Shown: piece by piece, positions 24,029 to 35,900 of the stretch
Layout: each line of letters opens with the position of its first letter
Position numbering within the stretch: position 1 is the first letter of the stretch
NCBI GenBank assembly: GCA_963682055.1
Contig: OY821745.1
Coordinates: 29,819,342 to 29,883,341, forward strand
Reading direction: 5' to 3'
Source: Primula veris
Taxonomy: Eukaryota; Streptophyta; Magnoliopsida; Ericales; Primulaceae
DNA length: 64,000 nucleotides
Program-made: the position numbers and the translations under genes
The notes under the pieces: generated by a model
The model's database searches: none
Told to the model about the DNA's origin: nothing
Seen by the model: only the letters and a program-made list of their open reading frames with translations

Positions 24029-25089
24029 GTTGAATTCGTCAAGTGCGCTCCTGAATATTTACACCCACCAAGTACATTACGGCTTACGCTCATGAGTGGT
24101 TTTATTCTGTAATTATAATATGCGTGTCCTTTGTCTTTTCATGTCATTGAATACACATAATATAAGTAAATATGTATCTTGTATCTTGTACGTCTCACTT
24201 GCATTCTTGTGTATAAGATAACATGTCACAAAGGTACGCTTATTACCCTGTTCAAATATAAGTTATGTTTAATGTTAGAAATCATGTTTTGTGTTCCAGT
24301 ATTCTATCAACCTCAATCATTTTTAAATGAGAACACTGATATCATTTTATTTGTATTTGTAATTGATATTGGTCTTGTAATCGTGCAACTGAGATCTTTA
24401 TTGTGTAAGGAAAAGGTTGTTTATAGACTTCAATGCCATCTCAATGAATAGTACATTATTATGGGTTTCAATAGACCATTTTGAGATATACTTTGCAGTA
24501 TAACTCTATTTAACCGATGATTAATTATTCTGACCTTTGGTTGAAACTTTTTAATTATTGAGTGTTCATTAAAATAACTAATGCTTGAAAATCACATTTG
24601 GTTGTGCTTAAAAACTATTATTTATATGCAGATGGGAATCATACATTTTCGCGGCACAATGGATGTTAGTATATTCGTCACTCCTTAAAATGATGGCCAT
24701 AGATTTGTTGGTTGCTGATTCAGCCGTCATGATTCTTGTTGTGCTACGAATCTTCTTGTTTCTATTAAAGGAAAACTCTAAAGTCGATGAGTTACAACTT
24801 GAGAATTTGTTTATGTAATATGATTCGGGAATAGGTATTAGGTAGTTATGTAAAATTTCGGAAATTTAGGCTTTTGTGGTTATCCTAGTTGATAGTTTGA
24901 TATACTTTGTTATGTTATAATATTAGAGTCCCTGTTTTATATGCTTTTTATTGGTTCAGATTATAAATGTTACATTTATAAATGGTTTATTTGATCAATG
25001 ATTATTTGTGTTTGTTTAATTTTTGTGTTTAGCTAAAAAAAGTCGGGCTACAATAATAATAAAAAAATTATTTAAAAAAATCGGTAATA
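24029..25089. other. AT-rich DNA inside the presumed CACTA element
   Basis: Continues the pre-insertion sequence from 16783. No convincing coding frame; T-rich leader-like and intron-like tracts only. Confidence 0.35.
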
Positions 25090-25416
25090 ATAAATAATTA
25101 TAATTTGTAACGAACTTGCTTCAAAAACATTTATGTTACAAAAGTGTTGCCTTTTATGTCACAAAAAAATTGCCAAGTGGCAACATAAAAAATATGTTAC
25201 AGTTATGTGTTACTGATATAGCAACATAAAATAATGTTACAATTATGTTACCGAGGAAAATTATGTGTTGCTAATTTAGTTGTCAATATCTGCAATAAGA
25301 CAAATAATAACAAACTGCTTTTGGTTGCTAAACTGTTGTTAATCTTACTTTGCAACATAAATAGCTTCTATAGCAACAAATTTTTTTTGTTGCCATCTGT
25401 CTTTTTTCTTGTAGTG
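25090..25416 (-). mobile_element. CACTA transposon terminus
   Basis: Ends …GTCTTTTTTCTTGTAGTG; read inward this is CACTACAAGAAAAAAGAC, the standard CACTA terminal repeat. The adjoining 300 bp hold many subterminal repeats built on GGCAACATAAA/TGTTACA on both strands. The mate terminus was not found, so the element's other end is unknown. It may belong to the element that carried TNP2, which reads away from this end. Confidence 0.75.
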
Positions 25417-26095
25417 ACTCGACCCGACCCGACCCGAAAAGGTTAAATTCGTGTTTCGATCCGATAGTTTTTGGGTGTAATTTAAAAGTTCCAATTCCGA
25501 CCCAAAAATGTTCCGGTCCCGATAATATGGATTTCCGATAATTTGGGATCCCGAAAGGTCGGGACGGGATTTCCCGATACTTCATACTCTTAAAAAAAAA
25601 TTGTTAAAAAGTTATAACATAACTAGCGTTATAAACTTCGTTCGATTTAAACAAAATAAAAAAAATAGGACACTACTATGTTGATATTGTATTCGTTTAT
25701 AAGATTGATTATCAAACAAGACAACTAATTATAATTATTTTTAAGAAAAAATAAACAATAACATAATTCAAACTAAAAGCAGGAACCAAATGTTATAATT
25801 TTAGTTATTCAAGATTAAGATGAATACACAACATATCAAACAAGAAATTTATACGGAAATAAAAGTGTGTTATTTAGTAAATAGAATAGATGTGAGAGTA
25901 AGTTTATTTTTTTAATAAATATAAACTGCTACTATTGAAAAATCAATAGTAAGTTTATTTTTCGGTCGGGTCGAAAAATCAATCGGGATTGGAAATAAAA
26001 ATCCGATCTCGAACCGAATTATTTCGGAAGGGATAAAAATCTGATCTTTCAGATCAGGACAACATCGGGTCGGGACTGTATCGGATGTCGGATCG
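25417..26095. repeat. Unclassified interspersed repeat split by the Cassandra insertion
   Basis: Rich in CGACCCGACCC, TCGGGACGGGATTTCCCGATAC and related blocks, continuing after the insertion at 28868 with GATTTCGGAAAATTTTCCC. This style of sequence is common in small non-autonomous plant DNA elements (hAT-like), but I could not define its ends. Confidence 0.4.
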
Positions 26096-26390
26096 TGTGA
26101 AGACCCAGATTTCCAGGAAGGAATTTTTGTGGTGCAGTGTTGTGCGTCAGTCCCACATCGCCCAGATATGAGAGTACTCGTGTGCTATATGAGCTTAAAG
26201 ATCTATTTTCTATCAACAAGGCCTTTTAAAGTCGTGCGGTACAATAGCGAGGACAGAACTTCATAGTTAAGCGTGCTTAAATTGAAGTAGTACCAGGATG
26301 GGTGACCCCCGGGAAAATGTGCCAAATAGGACAATATTGTTAATACGGGCGTGGCGTGGCGGCTCGATCCGTGGGGCCGGGGTCGTTACA
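26096..26390 (+). repeat. Cassandra LTR 1
   Basis: 295 bp, TGTGAAGACCC… to …GGTCGTTACA. Includes the 5S-like block at about 26253-26320. Confidence 0.88.
26253..26320 (+). promoter_or_regulatory. 5S rRNA-like block with pol III promoter elements
   Basis: AGTTAAGCGTGCTT matches plant 5S box A, and GTAGTACCAGGATGGGTGAC matches the intermediate element plus box C. Present in LTR 2 (about 26659-26730) and LTR 3 (about 28730-28800) as well. It may drive pol III transcription, as proposed for Cassandra. Confidence 0.85.
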
Positions 26391-26392
26391 AG

Positions 26393-26499
26393 TGGTATCA
26401 AAGCCTCTATCTGGCCGGAAATGTGGGGACTAGCACGTGTGTGTGGACCCCTGAAGTACGACGTGCCCGACGAGGACGTCGTGCCTAAAGGGGGGTGAT
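26393..26499 (+). other. Cassandra internal domain, copy 1
   Basis: Starts with TGGTATCAAAGCC, a Met-tRNA primer-binding site with one change from the usual TGGTATCAGAGCC. It ends with the purine tract AAAGGGGGGTGAT next to LTR 2. No coding capacity. Confidence 0.85.
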
Positions 26500-26795
26500 T
26501 GTGACGACCCAGATTTCCAGGAAGGAATTAATTTATGTGGTGCGGTGTTGTGCATCAGTCACACATTGCCCAGATATGAGAGTACTCGTGTGTTATATGA
26601 GCTTAAATATCCATTTATTATCAACAAGGTCTTTTAAAATCGTACGGTACAATAGCGAGGACGGAACTCCATAGTTAAGCGTGCTTAACTTAGAGTCGTA
26701 CCAGGATGGGTGACCCCCCTGGGAAGTTGTGCTAAATCGGACAATATTGTTGATACGGGCATGGCGGTTCGGTCCGTGAGACCGGGATCGTTACA
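26500..26795 (+). repeat. Cassandra LTR 2
   Basis: 296 bp, TGTGACGACCC… to …GATCGTTACA. It abuts the foreign block that begins TGAAACTTG. Confidence 0.88.
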
Positions 26796-26797
26796 TG

Positions 26798-27260
26798 AAA
26801 CTTGTAGATCTGTCTCTGGTCGGTTCAGACATATATCTCATGTTCCATTTGGACACATGGAATTCTATGTGAATATTTTAGTGGACAGGTGTCCTGAAAT
26901 TTCCAAAACAACATGGGTCACCTTGTAGGAGAATTTAGACTGACTTTTCTTGCGAATTAGGAAATGTACAAAACGTCAAACTTGTATATTTGTCTCTTAT
27001 CGATTCAGACATATATCCCATGCTCCATTTGGACACATATTGAATTCTCTGTGAATATTTTAGTGGACAGATGTCCTGAAATTTCCAGAACAGCATGTGT
27101 CACCTTGTAGGACAATTTAGACCAACTTATCGTACGAATTAGGAAATATACAAAAAATAAAACTTGTAGATCTGTCTCTCGTCGGTTCAGAAATATATCC
27201 CATGATCCATTTGGACACATATTGAATTCGTTATGAAGCTTTTAGTAGACAGGTGTCCCA
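26798..27260 (+). repeat. Three tandem repeats of about 181 bp
   Basis: Units start with AAACTTGTA at 26798, 26978 and 27160. Each contains TCAGACATATATC(T/C)CATG-like and CCATTTGGACACAT blocks; the third is truncated at GACAGGTGTCCC. Upstream of a TATA box, so possible promoter repeats. Confidence 0.9.
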
Positions 27261-27312
27261 AAAAAAAATCAGTACATTTAATGAACAAAACATATAGTCA
27301 CTTTTCCAACAC

Positions 27313-27320
27313 TATAAATA
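27313..27320 (+). promoter_or_regulatory. TATA box in the chromovirus-like LTR
   Basis: CTATAAATACCCC followed about 30 bp on by a CA-rich start-like region, downstream of the tandem repeats. Confidence 0.55.
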
Positions 27321-28490
27321 CCCCTACACCCCTCACACTTCAACATACTTCAAAAAAACTATAACATTATATAGAGATTATAATATTATATTGAGATTAC
27401 AAAGTTTCTTTATACTAAAACTAATTAGTATTATAATTATAAGATATAAACACTATATATAGAAAGAGAAAGAGAAAGAGAAAGAATACTATATTTAGTG
27501 GGTAATAAACTAGTAATTTGTATAAATCGGGGTGTGACGAAGATCAAGAGAGCCACAATAATACTTAAGAAAGGATAAGTGCTAGAGAAATAGCCAAGCA
27601 CAGTTAACGGTTAGAGGTGGGTTCGAAACCTTAAAGTTATTATAATATTGCTTTAATATCCTTTTGCGTTACATTATCGAACTTGAGGTATGTTTAAATA
27701 TTATTAAACAAATGCATATAACGATTCATATCTGAAAGTTAATGAAATTTGATTTGCTTATTTGATATATCATGAGATGACATTTGCATTGATCCTCCCG
27801 GTTTGGGGTGCGACTTGTCTACCTAGAGTGGGGTATGACTTTTCTGCGACTGTGTCCACATGGAGTGGGGTGTGACGTGTCTACCTAGAGTGAGGTATGA
27901 CCTTTTTCGTGATGTTTGGTCCGCCTAGAGTGGGGCATGACTTTTGATACCACGTGTAATGCGATAGACCTTACACAACCAACTTGGGCTCAAGGACATG
28001 ACACTTATGCATTATTGGTAAAATAATTACAAGCATGCATCATATTGATTATATATTTTACTCGTTATTTGTCTAACCATTTTTTTTCAGGAAGTATGCA
28101 GTTACGATTTATACTCACATGTTATACTTTATTATAGTCTGTTTAAGTTAGTAGTGCTACTGAGTATCTTCAAGGAAATACTCATCCCTTTGCTTATATA
28201 ATTCCGTTTCAGATATCGGTAGTGACGAAGCAAATCTAGCAAGGGTCAAGGAGCGGGGACATTAAGTTTTTGACTTGTTTATGTAAGAAACACTTATAAA
28301 ATAATTTCCAAATAAAGTTTCTATTTTCTAGTTTGAAATAAAGATATGTATTTCACTGTATTATTTGCAAAAAGAATGAATTATGTTTATTCGTATCCAA
28401 CTTTTATTATAATTCTCTCTTTCATTAATTTAGAATAAAGTTCTGTTATCATTAACTAGAAATAAATAAAAGTGTTCCTCATAATTTGGT

Positions 28491-28614
28491 ATCAGAGCCT
28501 CTATCTGGCCGGAAATGTGGGGACTAGCACGTGTGTGTGGACCCCTGAAGGACGACATATCCGACGAGGACGTCGTGCCTAATGTTTTGGGGGGGGGGGG
28601 GGGGGGGTTGTGAT
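28491..28614 (+). other. Cassandra internal domain, copy 2, with a 19-G purine tract
   Basis: TTGGTATCAGAGCC at about 28491 starts the same internal sequence as copy 1 (…TCTATCTGGCCGGAAATG…). The purine tract before LTR 3 is expanded to 19 consecutive G (28589-28607) followed by TTGTGAT. Confidence 0.85.
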
Positions 28615-28867
28615 TGTGACGACCCAGATTTTCAGGAAGGAATTTATGTGGTGCGGACTCGTGTGGTGTATGAGCTTAAAGATTCATTTTCTATCAACAA
28701 GGCCTTTTAAAGCCGTGCGGCACAATAGCGAGAACGGAACTCCATAGTTAAGTGTGCTTAACTTGGAGTAGTACCAGGATGGGTGACCCCCGAAAAAGTT
28801 GTGCCAAAGCGGACAATATTGTTGATACGGGCGTGACGACTCGGTCCGTGGGGTCGGGGTCGTTACA
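28615..28867 (+). repeat. Cassandra LTR 3
   Basis: 253 bp. It lacks about 40 bp present in the other two after GTGGTGCGG, but keeps the 5S-like block. Followed by GATCG. Confidence 0.87.
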
Positions 28868-28872
28868 GATCG

Positions 28873-29248
28873 GATTGGGATTTCGGAAAATTTTCCCAGC
28901 CTAGGTATATTACATACGTGTCATTACTCATTCTCATATTAACGTTACTAATTATAATCCGTGTGAACAATAATAGACAACTTTAAAACGTAGGTGTAAA
29001 TGTAGGGTAATCGTGATGTTCATTCTCGTAAAAATAGAGGATTTAATTCGTTTCAGACCCTTTTTTTCTTAAATTGAGAGATTTACCGTAGTCGAGTTAT
29101 AAATTGAAATGGAGAAAGTAGTAAGGAAGACATGTCATAAACACCGTTTGTCGATTTTGAGATTATATTTGATCAACTAAAACATCCATCATTGATGATC
29201 GAAAATCATTTCTTTAATTTGGATAAATTATTGAAAATCAGGCATCTC

Positions 29249-29318
<70 letters not shown>

Positions 29319-29728
29319 AATTTAATTGTTGAACATGCTCTTTGTTAATGTTTTGTGTATAAGTTTTAATGGCATCGACTTTGAAAGCCCTTGATATAGA
29401 AATCGGGTGGTATTGGTCAAACAAAATTTGGATTAATTACTAGAGAAGAGGAAGTGGTTAGAACATATAACCATAATAATTATAAAGAGATTGATCATAC
29501 GATTATAATTCCCTATACATAGAAAGAGCCTTTTTTATTGTGTTGAACGGTTAATGCTTCTATTTTGAATTCAACCAATGAGTATTACCTGGAAGAGCTC
29601 ATGTTATTTCACCTATTGTCCGTGCCGGCCCTTAGGCAAGTTAAAATAGACCATTCACGCTCACCCATAAAAGGCGCCGAAATCTATTTTTTCTTTAAAA
29701 TTTTCTATATATACAATTTTTAACAGGT

Positions 29729-29765
<37 letters not shown>

Positions 29766-30590
29766 CACCAAGCGTCTATAGTGTAGCGCAGGAGCAGAAC
29801 ACCCGATGTGACTAGGTGGTTGCCACGACAACCCTATAATTTCGAAAAATAATTTTTTTTATTAGTGCTTTTAAAAATAATTTTTATATAAAATATTCTG
29901 GCAATCTCTTAAATAATTTTTTTGGCAACTCCTCTTAAAAATATATATTGTTAATGCAATAACATACTATGATTTTGTATGTGATAATAAAATATAGCCA
30001 AGTGATAATAAAATACAGTTTACACAAACTTACCATGTTGACATGTAACACACATCTTGAAAAAAATTGTAAAAAATAATTATTATTATAACAACAGATA
30101 GTGGTGAGTGAAAACAAAATTTCTAAAATAACTTTTGATGGTTTGTATTTTAATTAAGTGAAGTGAGTATAATAAAATTATGTAATGCATATTTGATTGT
30201 TTGTATATATCTATTATTTAATATAAGTTTGGTTTTTTCAGATTTTATATTTTTTTACATTCGTATCTTAATATTTTTACTCTTGATTCTTAATTTTACC
30301 TTTTTGTATTTTTTTGCTTTCTATTTTATTTATTTTTTAGTCAATTTTGAAACGCTGAAACTTTTGAGACGTGATTGCACATGACATTACTGTTGTGGAT
30401 TTTTTTGGGAGTTTGAAAAAAAAAGTCGTAATTGTCAAATTTGAGCCAAAAGGAAAAAAAAATTAGAAATCAAATACATTTTAATTAAGAAACCAGGGTT
30501 AAAAAATAAGAAAAGATGATAAAAAAAAAAGGTAAAAAAATCCGGCTTCTCCGTGTTTATTAATTATTTTGACAAAGTCATACATTTAAT
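28873..30590. other. AT-rich DNA without a gene, with two TA microsatellites
   Basis: Contains (TA)n at 29253-29315 and about 29731-29763. No coding sequence; minor reading frames are AT-rich and repetitive. Confidence 0.5.
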
Positions 30591-30597
30591 ACTGGTT

Positions 30598-30668
30598 CCG
30601 TCCATGGTGCAGTGGATGTCACTCAACCATTGAAGCGGTGGGTCATCGGTTCAATTTTCCCTGGTTAC
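30598..30668 (+). repeat. tRNA-like sequence, possible SINE head
   Basis: TGGTGCAGTGG fits the pol III box A consensus and GGTTCAATTTTCC is a slightly degenerate box B about 45 bp on, the spacing of a tRNA. The putative stems do not pair well, so it is not a functional tRNA. A T-rich stretch follows. Could be a tRNA-derived SINE fragment or chance. Confidence 0.35.
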
Positions 30669-30728
30669 ATCTCTTTTGTAACTTTAGTTTGAATTTTCGT
30701 AAAAAATGGCGGTGTAAATAGAAAGTAT

Positions 30729-30909
30729 TGTCTCACATCGCCTAGATATATGAGTACATATATGTTATATAAGCTAAGCAAATCTCACTATCACCAAAGC
30801 CTTTTAAAGTCGTGCGGTCCGAGAAGCGATGATGAAATCGGGTCAAAGCGGACAGTATTGGTGGTAGTAAGTAGATAGTAACGGTCTGATCGGAGGACCG
30901 GCCTTTACA
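30729..30909 (+). repeat. Cassandra-like LTR remnant lacking the 5S block
   Basis: TGTCTCACATCGCCTAGATAT and CCTTTTAAAGTCGTGCGGT match the first half of the Cassandra LTRs at 26096 and 26500; CAAAGCGGACAGTATTG and CCGGCCTTTACA match the last part. The 5S-like segment that should lie between AGCGA and the AAGCGGACA block is missing. Confidence 0.6.
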
Positions 30910-30965
30910 TAAACAACATGAAAAGTACTCTACTAATTAGACTACAATATGTATTATATTATATT

Positions 30966-31165
30966 TGTTGTAATACACTATTAGCTACGTATATAGGGAG
31001 ACAGAAGTAGAGAGAGGGGAGAACGGTATAGTCTTTATTATGAATGAATATCTGAATGAATAAAATACAAGACCCCTAGCCCTCTTTATATAGATAGAGG
31101 GGTAGGGTTATAAGCCCACTTGGGCCCAATCAATAAAAGCCCAAGAGTCCAATAATCTTACAACA
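30966..31165 (-). repeat. 3' LTR of copia copy 2
   Basis: 200 bp; the polypurine tract (minus strand …AAAGGGGGAG) abuts it at 31166. Confidence 0.9.
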
Positions 31166-31929
31166 CTCCCCCTTTGGACGTCTTGAATTCTTCGTCTTCA
31201 TGCAGTCGATCTGAGTCGAGTTCATTCGCAGTGCTAAACACATAAAAACCTTAGGGTCGGAAAATCCAATGTGGGACAAAACCGGTACCTAGGAGAAACT
31301 GTGTAGCCAAATGATATAGGCCGAAATATCATGTAAGTAACTAACCACAAAACAGTGTGCCTCATCAAAACCTTGCCAGAGCAAACCCAATGGGAAAATC
31401 TCTTATCGAAGGAAAAAGAGTGCATCAATGGCAGTAGTAGGGATCAACCACAAAACAGGTGCCTCATCAAAACCTTGCTAGAGTAAACCCAGTGGGAAAA
31501 ACCTCTAGTCGAAGGACAAAAGAGTACACAGTGGTAAGAAGTATACAACAGGATACTCCCCCTAATTTCGGCAATCTTAAGTGAGATATAATGGGAACGT
31601 GTCTCGCTAAAAACCTTGCCAAGGAAAACCCAGTGGGAAAAAACCTTGGTCTAAGGACAAAAAGAGTACACGAGCATGCGACTGGATGCTCCCCCTCACT
31701 TGTACACGACAGGGTGCGAGGATTTCGACTAAGTAGTAATTAGTGCAATAAGCATTCACCTGGATGCTCCCCCTCACTTGCACACGACAAGGTGCGAGAA
31801 TTTCGACTAAAAAGTACGAGCATTCGACTGGATGCCTCATTTACTTACACACGACTGTATGCAAGAAAATATAACGTAGAATAAACCGAGCATTCGACAG
31901 GATGCTCTTAAACTTCATAAATGAAGATT

Positions 31930-34900
31930 TATTTCGACAAGAAATGCTAAATAGCATAATCTAGTCATGTCTCTCTTGATCGATAACAACAAGTTGTCCT
32001 TAAATAAGACAAGTGTTTTATCTGGATCGTGAGACAGAGCATATGTAATTCAAATATGGCTAATATGAGCTCGAAGCCATATACACTCTCTAGTCGTCTC
32101 ATAGAGCACGAGTAGATCAGAGTGATTCGTTTGGAGTCATTCCAAGACCTCCAAGATATTGCCTTATTCCTAATGGTAAAGACAGACCATGTTAGGAATA
32201 TCCCGTATGCGGGTCTGATAAGTAACCGGCATCGGTATAACCGAAAAAGGGTTGCGTTAATTCGAGTACCGAAGGGGGTAGGTACACTCGATGACGCAAA
32301 TGGAATAAACTAGCCCACTTCCAAAATTACCATAAGGTAAGGGAATGTGTCTTTAGTGCCATTTCGATGGCAGCGTGTTAGCACAATGTTGTGTCGAGCT
32401 ATACCATTCACAACATACGAGATGTTCATCCTAGCACATTAGACCAAGTACAATGATACGCTTATTGTACTTAGATATGAACATGATGTTTCAATATCTC
32501 TTCATCGTCTCATTAGGGACGGACTGGGTCTATATCAATGTCTAGTGATCGAACGATCATGGGAGAATCTGACGACTTAGCGTCATAACACCTTCTGGGT
32601 GTAGTCTGAATCATGGACTTAGATTCAATCTTTACGGGACTCGATCATCGGGCCGAGTCACTACCGTGTCTTCCCAAGATCCTTCATCTCAAAGGCAAAT
32701 CCAAAAGTGGATCGCATAATAAAACACGCAAGGGCATAATACTTGTTCAAGTATCCCAAGCTAATCAAGTACACACTTAGGCGGGTATACCACATCCGCT
32801 CGGATTATATTAATCCATATAGTGAACGTCTCATTTAATTGAGATCGTGTTCCGTGGTCAGGAACTACTTAATTAAAGCATATGAAGTCACACAGGGACC
32901 TTCATCTATATCTCTTTGTCTAAATTCTCATAGAGATAAAACAGTGACCACATTCATGGCTGCATACTCAGTTTTCCGGAAACTACTAAACTGGTAAAGT
33001 AGGGGACCGTTATAACGTCCATTACGAGGAAATCAACCATCTCGTAATCAATTCCAAGATGTGAGAGAAGCCTTGCGCTACTAGGCGAGCATTCTACGAT
33101 CTCATTATTCTCACCACTTTTCCTTATGAATAACCACATAAACGAACTCGTTTAACATTGGTGGTGTTGGAGCTATAGGTCCGAACACACCTTCGCTAAG
33201 GAGTCTACTTGGATTGCAAGTTTCCATTAGTCCAGTCTATTCAACGTTGACTTCAGGCAACAGTACATGGTTCCCTATCATAATTTGCTCATATTATCAG
33301 TCGTCACCGAATATATGAACAAGTAATCAATGACAGTCTCGTTTTGCTTCAATATCGTCTAAGATATCATGATCGACAGATATTTCGAGATTCTTAGGAT
33401 GAGGAGGAAATCACACATCACCTTGATCCTTTATAATCTCGTGCGACAAACGAGTTTCAGTTCACCACCTCTGGGGCTGAACGAATTAAGAACCGGTCAA
33501 CTTTCTCATATCTTGGGAAGGACGACAGACTGACGGCCGACGACAGCGTCCTTTGCTTGGCGGGTTCGGCCAAAGCAACGTGTTACGACAGGAACACGGC
33601 GTCCGACAGGGACGTCTATCCTTGCAAGCATTTTGCAGCAGGTATAAATGATCTCGTGACATCTCATAAAGTCATTAAATGCGTCTGGCATTTAGTTAGA
33701 CTTGAGGGAGTCTATGCACTTACTTATCACTAAGTGCAGTTTTAGGGATCAAGCTAAGACTGAGTGGGTTATGCCATGTTACTTCACGTCGTTTCTTATC
33801 AACGGTAACGTGCAAATCTCCCCCTAACGACGGGGAGAACAGTCTTAGCGATGTCACTTTCGCATATCATGAGGTAATGAGATCGCTTGCCAAGGTTACT
33901 CTATCATGATTCATAATCGACTTATGTCCCCTTCAGAGGTCCATATTTTGAACGCTATAGCGGCTCAATCAAAATATTAATTAAGCACTCCAAACACGCG
34001 TTAATATGAGACTTCTGGCTCGTAACCAGTAACCAGCTCGTACGCATATGGTGTTTGAGTGTCTATGGGCCTCATGACGGACCAATGCAGCAAAATAGCA
34101 TGACCCCACACGGAAATATAAATCTTGGTGCGCAAGACCAAGAAGTGCGTGCAACCATTTGCAGTCGCATCATCAAACTTTCCGTGAGTCCATTTGGGTC
34201 TGAACATAATCGACAGGATGTTCAATTTCAATTTCCAAACTCAAGTAATTCAAATCGAAATTTCGATTCTTACTCTTCGGAATTATCAAGTCGACTAGAC
34301 TTTTCAGGATAATCCGGATCATGAGCCATCAACTTAATGATAGGGCTAAAAGTTTGGGAAGTGGTGCATTTATGTGGACAACAGTAAAATGTGACCATAT
34401 TGTCGATGCATCAACCATAACCATTTATATTTATGGTCCGTCTTATGGTTGGATAAGTCCACAATAACTCCTTCAATTCTTTACAAGAATTCTACGAGTT
34501 CATTTCGTGATCTTTACACATACTAGTCTTTCAAAATGAGCATTAGTGGCATTAATTTCGGATTAATCACGAAATATATCCTCAAAAAGAATTCAAATGC
34601 GATGCGATTATAAATCAACCATCGTCTTTTGACCCAGGAATATCTCATCCGGTCAATGCCACAATATCAAAATGCTCTTATCAATCGACGACAGGCGAAT
34701 GATAGTACAGACAATCATGTCTTAGCATTTAAATCATTTATCATTTCGACGACAGGCGAAATGATAAGGTAACTTTAAATGCTTTAAAGAATGTGGTAGC
34801 AACTACTTGAAAGATATTTCAACTCCTCTAAAATACGCTTTTGGTCGTATTGAATGGAGGCTATGTAAAGAAATTTTAATTCTTTCATGAGCTATTACCA

Positions 34901-35900
34901 GATAACACTGGTTTTCTCGAATATTTTATAACTCAACAAGGTACGGCAGGACCTACATGAGTATAAGACTTCATATTTGACAAATCAATTTGGTTTTACC
35001 AAAGATTTCGATTTTGGAACGACAGGTCCAGAATCATTGTCATTGAGTACTCTTTTAGGCAAGTAGTTGGTGAAATTATGTGGTACATTGTTACCCACTA
35101 TTTCCAGAAAACCAACTACACCACAAGTATTGCCTAAAATTTCATAATTTAAAGTTTGGTCACATTTGTCAAAGGAATTTGCTCAAAACACTATAAATTA
35201 TTTTGAGAAATTTCGTAAACAGGCAAACCATAATCCAAAAGTATGTCCAAATGGAAAAATCATAATCCAAATGGAAAAACATAATCCAGATGAGCGAAAA
35301 AATGGCTCAATGATTTATCAAAATCAATAAAGAAAGGTCCCAAACTCATTTGAGCCACAAAACCGGGGGTCTCAAGAGTTTCCTTTCAGTTAGCATCGGT
35401 TTTTGCACCTTTGTAATAGTTTTGAACTATTTAAGGAGTAACCGTGCATGACCTTTGTCTTTATAGCATAGAGTTGTCTCATTGAGCATTATCTCTTGCT
35501 TTGTGACAACGGATCATATTGTTCCTTTCAATTACTGTCTTGGAGCCACAGGTTTTCGATTTTGACGATTGTCTAAAATCTCCCTTGGCTAGGCGATTCA
35601 TCGGGATCGCGACAGTTTGAGACAAATAACACTTGTCTCGGTTCTCGATTCGTGGAAGAAAATGTACACGAAGAGCATTAATATCAGGCAAACAATTCGC
35701 CATTGACCCAATAGGATTAAAATTACTCATCGGGGTAATTTTCTTATCCAATAACAGATGAGCGATAAAGGAACATGGTGAATATAAATTCACGATACTG
35801 CTTATGGAATACAATTTCCAAGCTAATATTTTGGTGAAGGATAGCTCCAATATGTCAATTTCATACATTTGTTCACCATAGACGTCATCACGTCTCAAAT
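31930..35900 (-). pseudogene. Degenerate copia gag-pol, copy 2
   Basis: Same layout as copy 1. The longest piece is a gag-like frame at 35898-35479 (…SFTKILAWKLYSISS…, PIGSMANCLPDINALRVHF). The pre-RT linker (ARIDVPVGRR) is at about 33625. The RT remnant reads GFA directly into FEMKDLGKT at 32697-32670, missing the YVDD stretch exactly as in copy 1, and the next codon is again a stop. No functional enzyme can be made. Confidence 0.8.

Larger units (their letters stand above)
26796..28490 (+). repeat. Chromovirus-type (Ty3/gypsy) LTR-like block
   Basis: Begins TG and runs to just before TTTGGTATCAGAGCC. It contains three tandem repeats of about 181 bp, a TATAAATA at 27313-27320, and several GTCTACCTAGAGTGGGGTATGAC-type repeats at about 27800-27945. 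Its 3' third resembles plant chromovirus (Tekay/Del-like) LTRs, with an acceptor-like TTTTTTTCAG near 28090 and a terminal block around GGTCAAGGAGCGGGGACATTAAG. No coding sequence. LTR identity is inferred from layout and resemblance, not from a matched mate. Confidence 0.55.
26096..28867 (+). mobile_element. Composite Cassandra TRIM with an embedded chromovirus-type LTR
   Basis: Outer 5-bp duplication GATCG (26091-26095 and 28868-28872). Order: Cassandra LTR (26096-26390), short internal domain with primer site and purine tract, second Cassandra LTR (26500-26795), a 1.69-kb LTR-like block (26796-28490), a second copy of the short internal domain, then a third Cassandra LTR (28615-28867). Cassandra elements encode nothing and carry 5S rRNA-like sequence in their LTRs. 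The unusual part is the foreign block sitting exactly between LTR end and primer-binding site. Confidence 0.85.

Noticed and set aside
27560..27640. tRNA-like GGGTTCGAAACC (box B) near a TAGCCAAGCAC (box A-like) motif
   Set aside because: The spacing between the two is too short for a tRNA and no stems form; it lies within an LTR-like block and is probably chance.
29776..29850. GC-richer stretch after a TA microsatellite as an RNA gene
   Set aside because: No recognisable tRNA, snRNA or snoRNA boxes.
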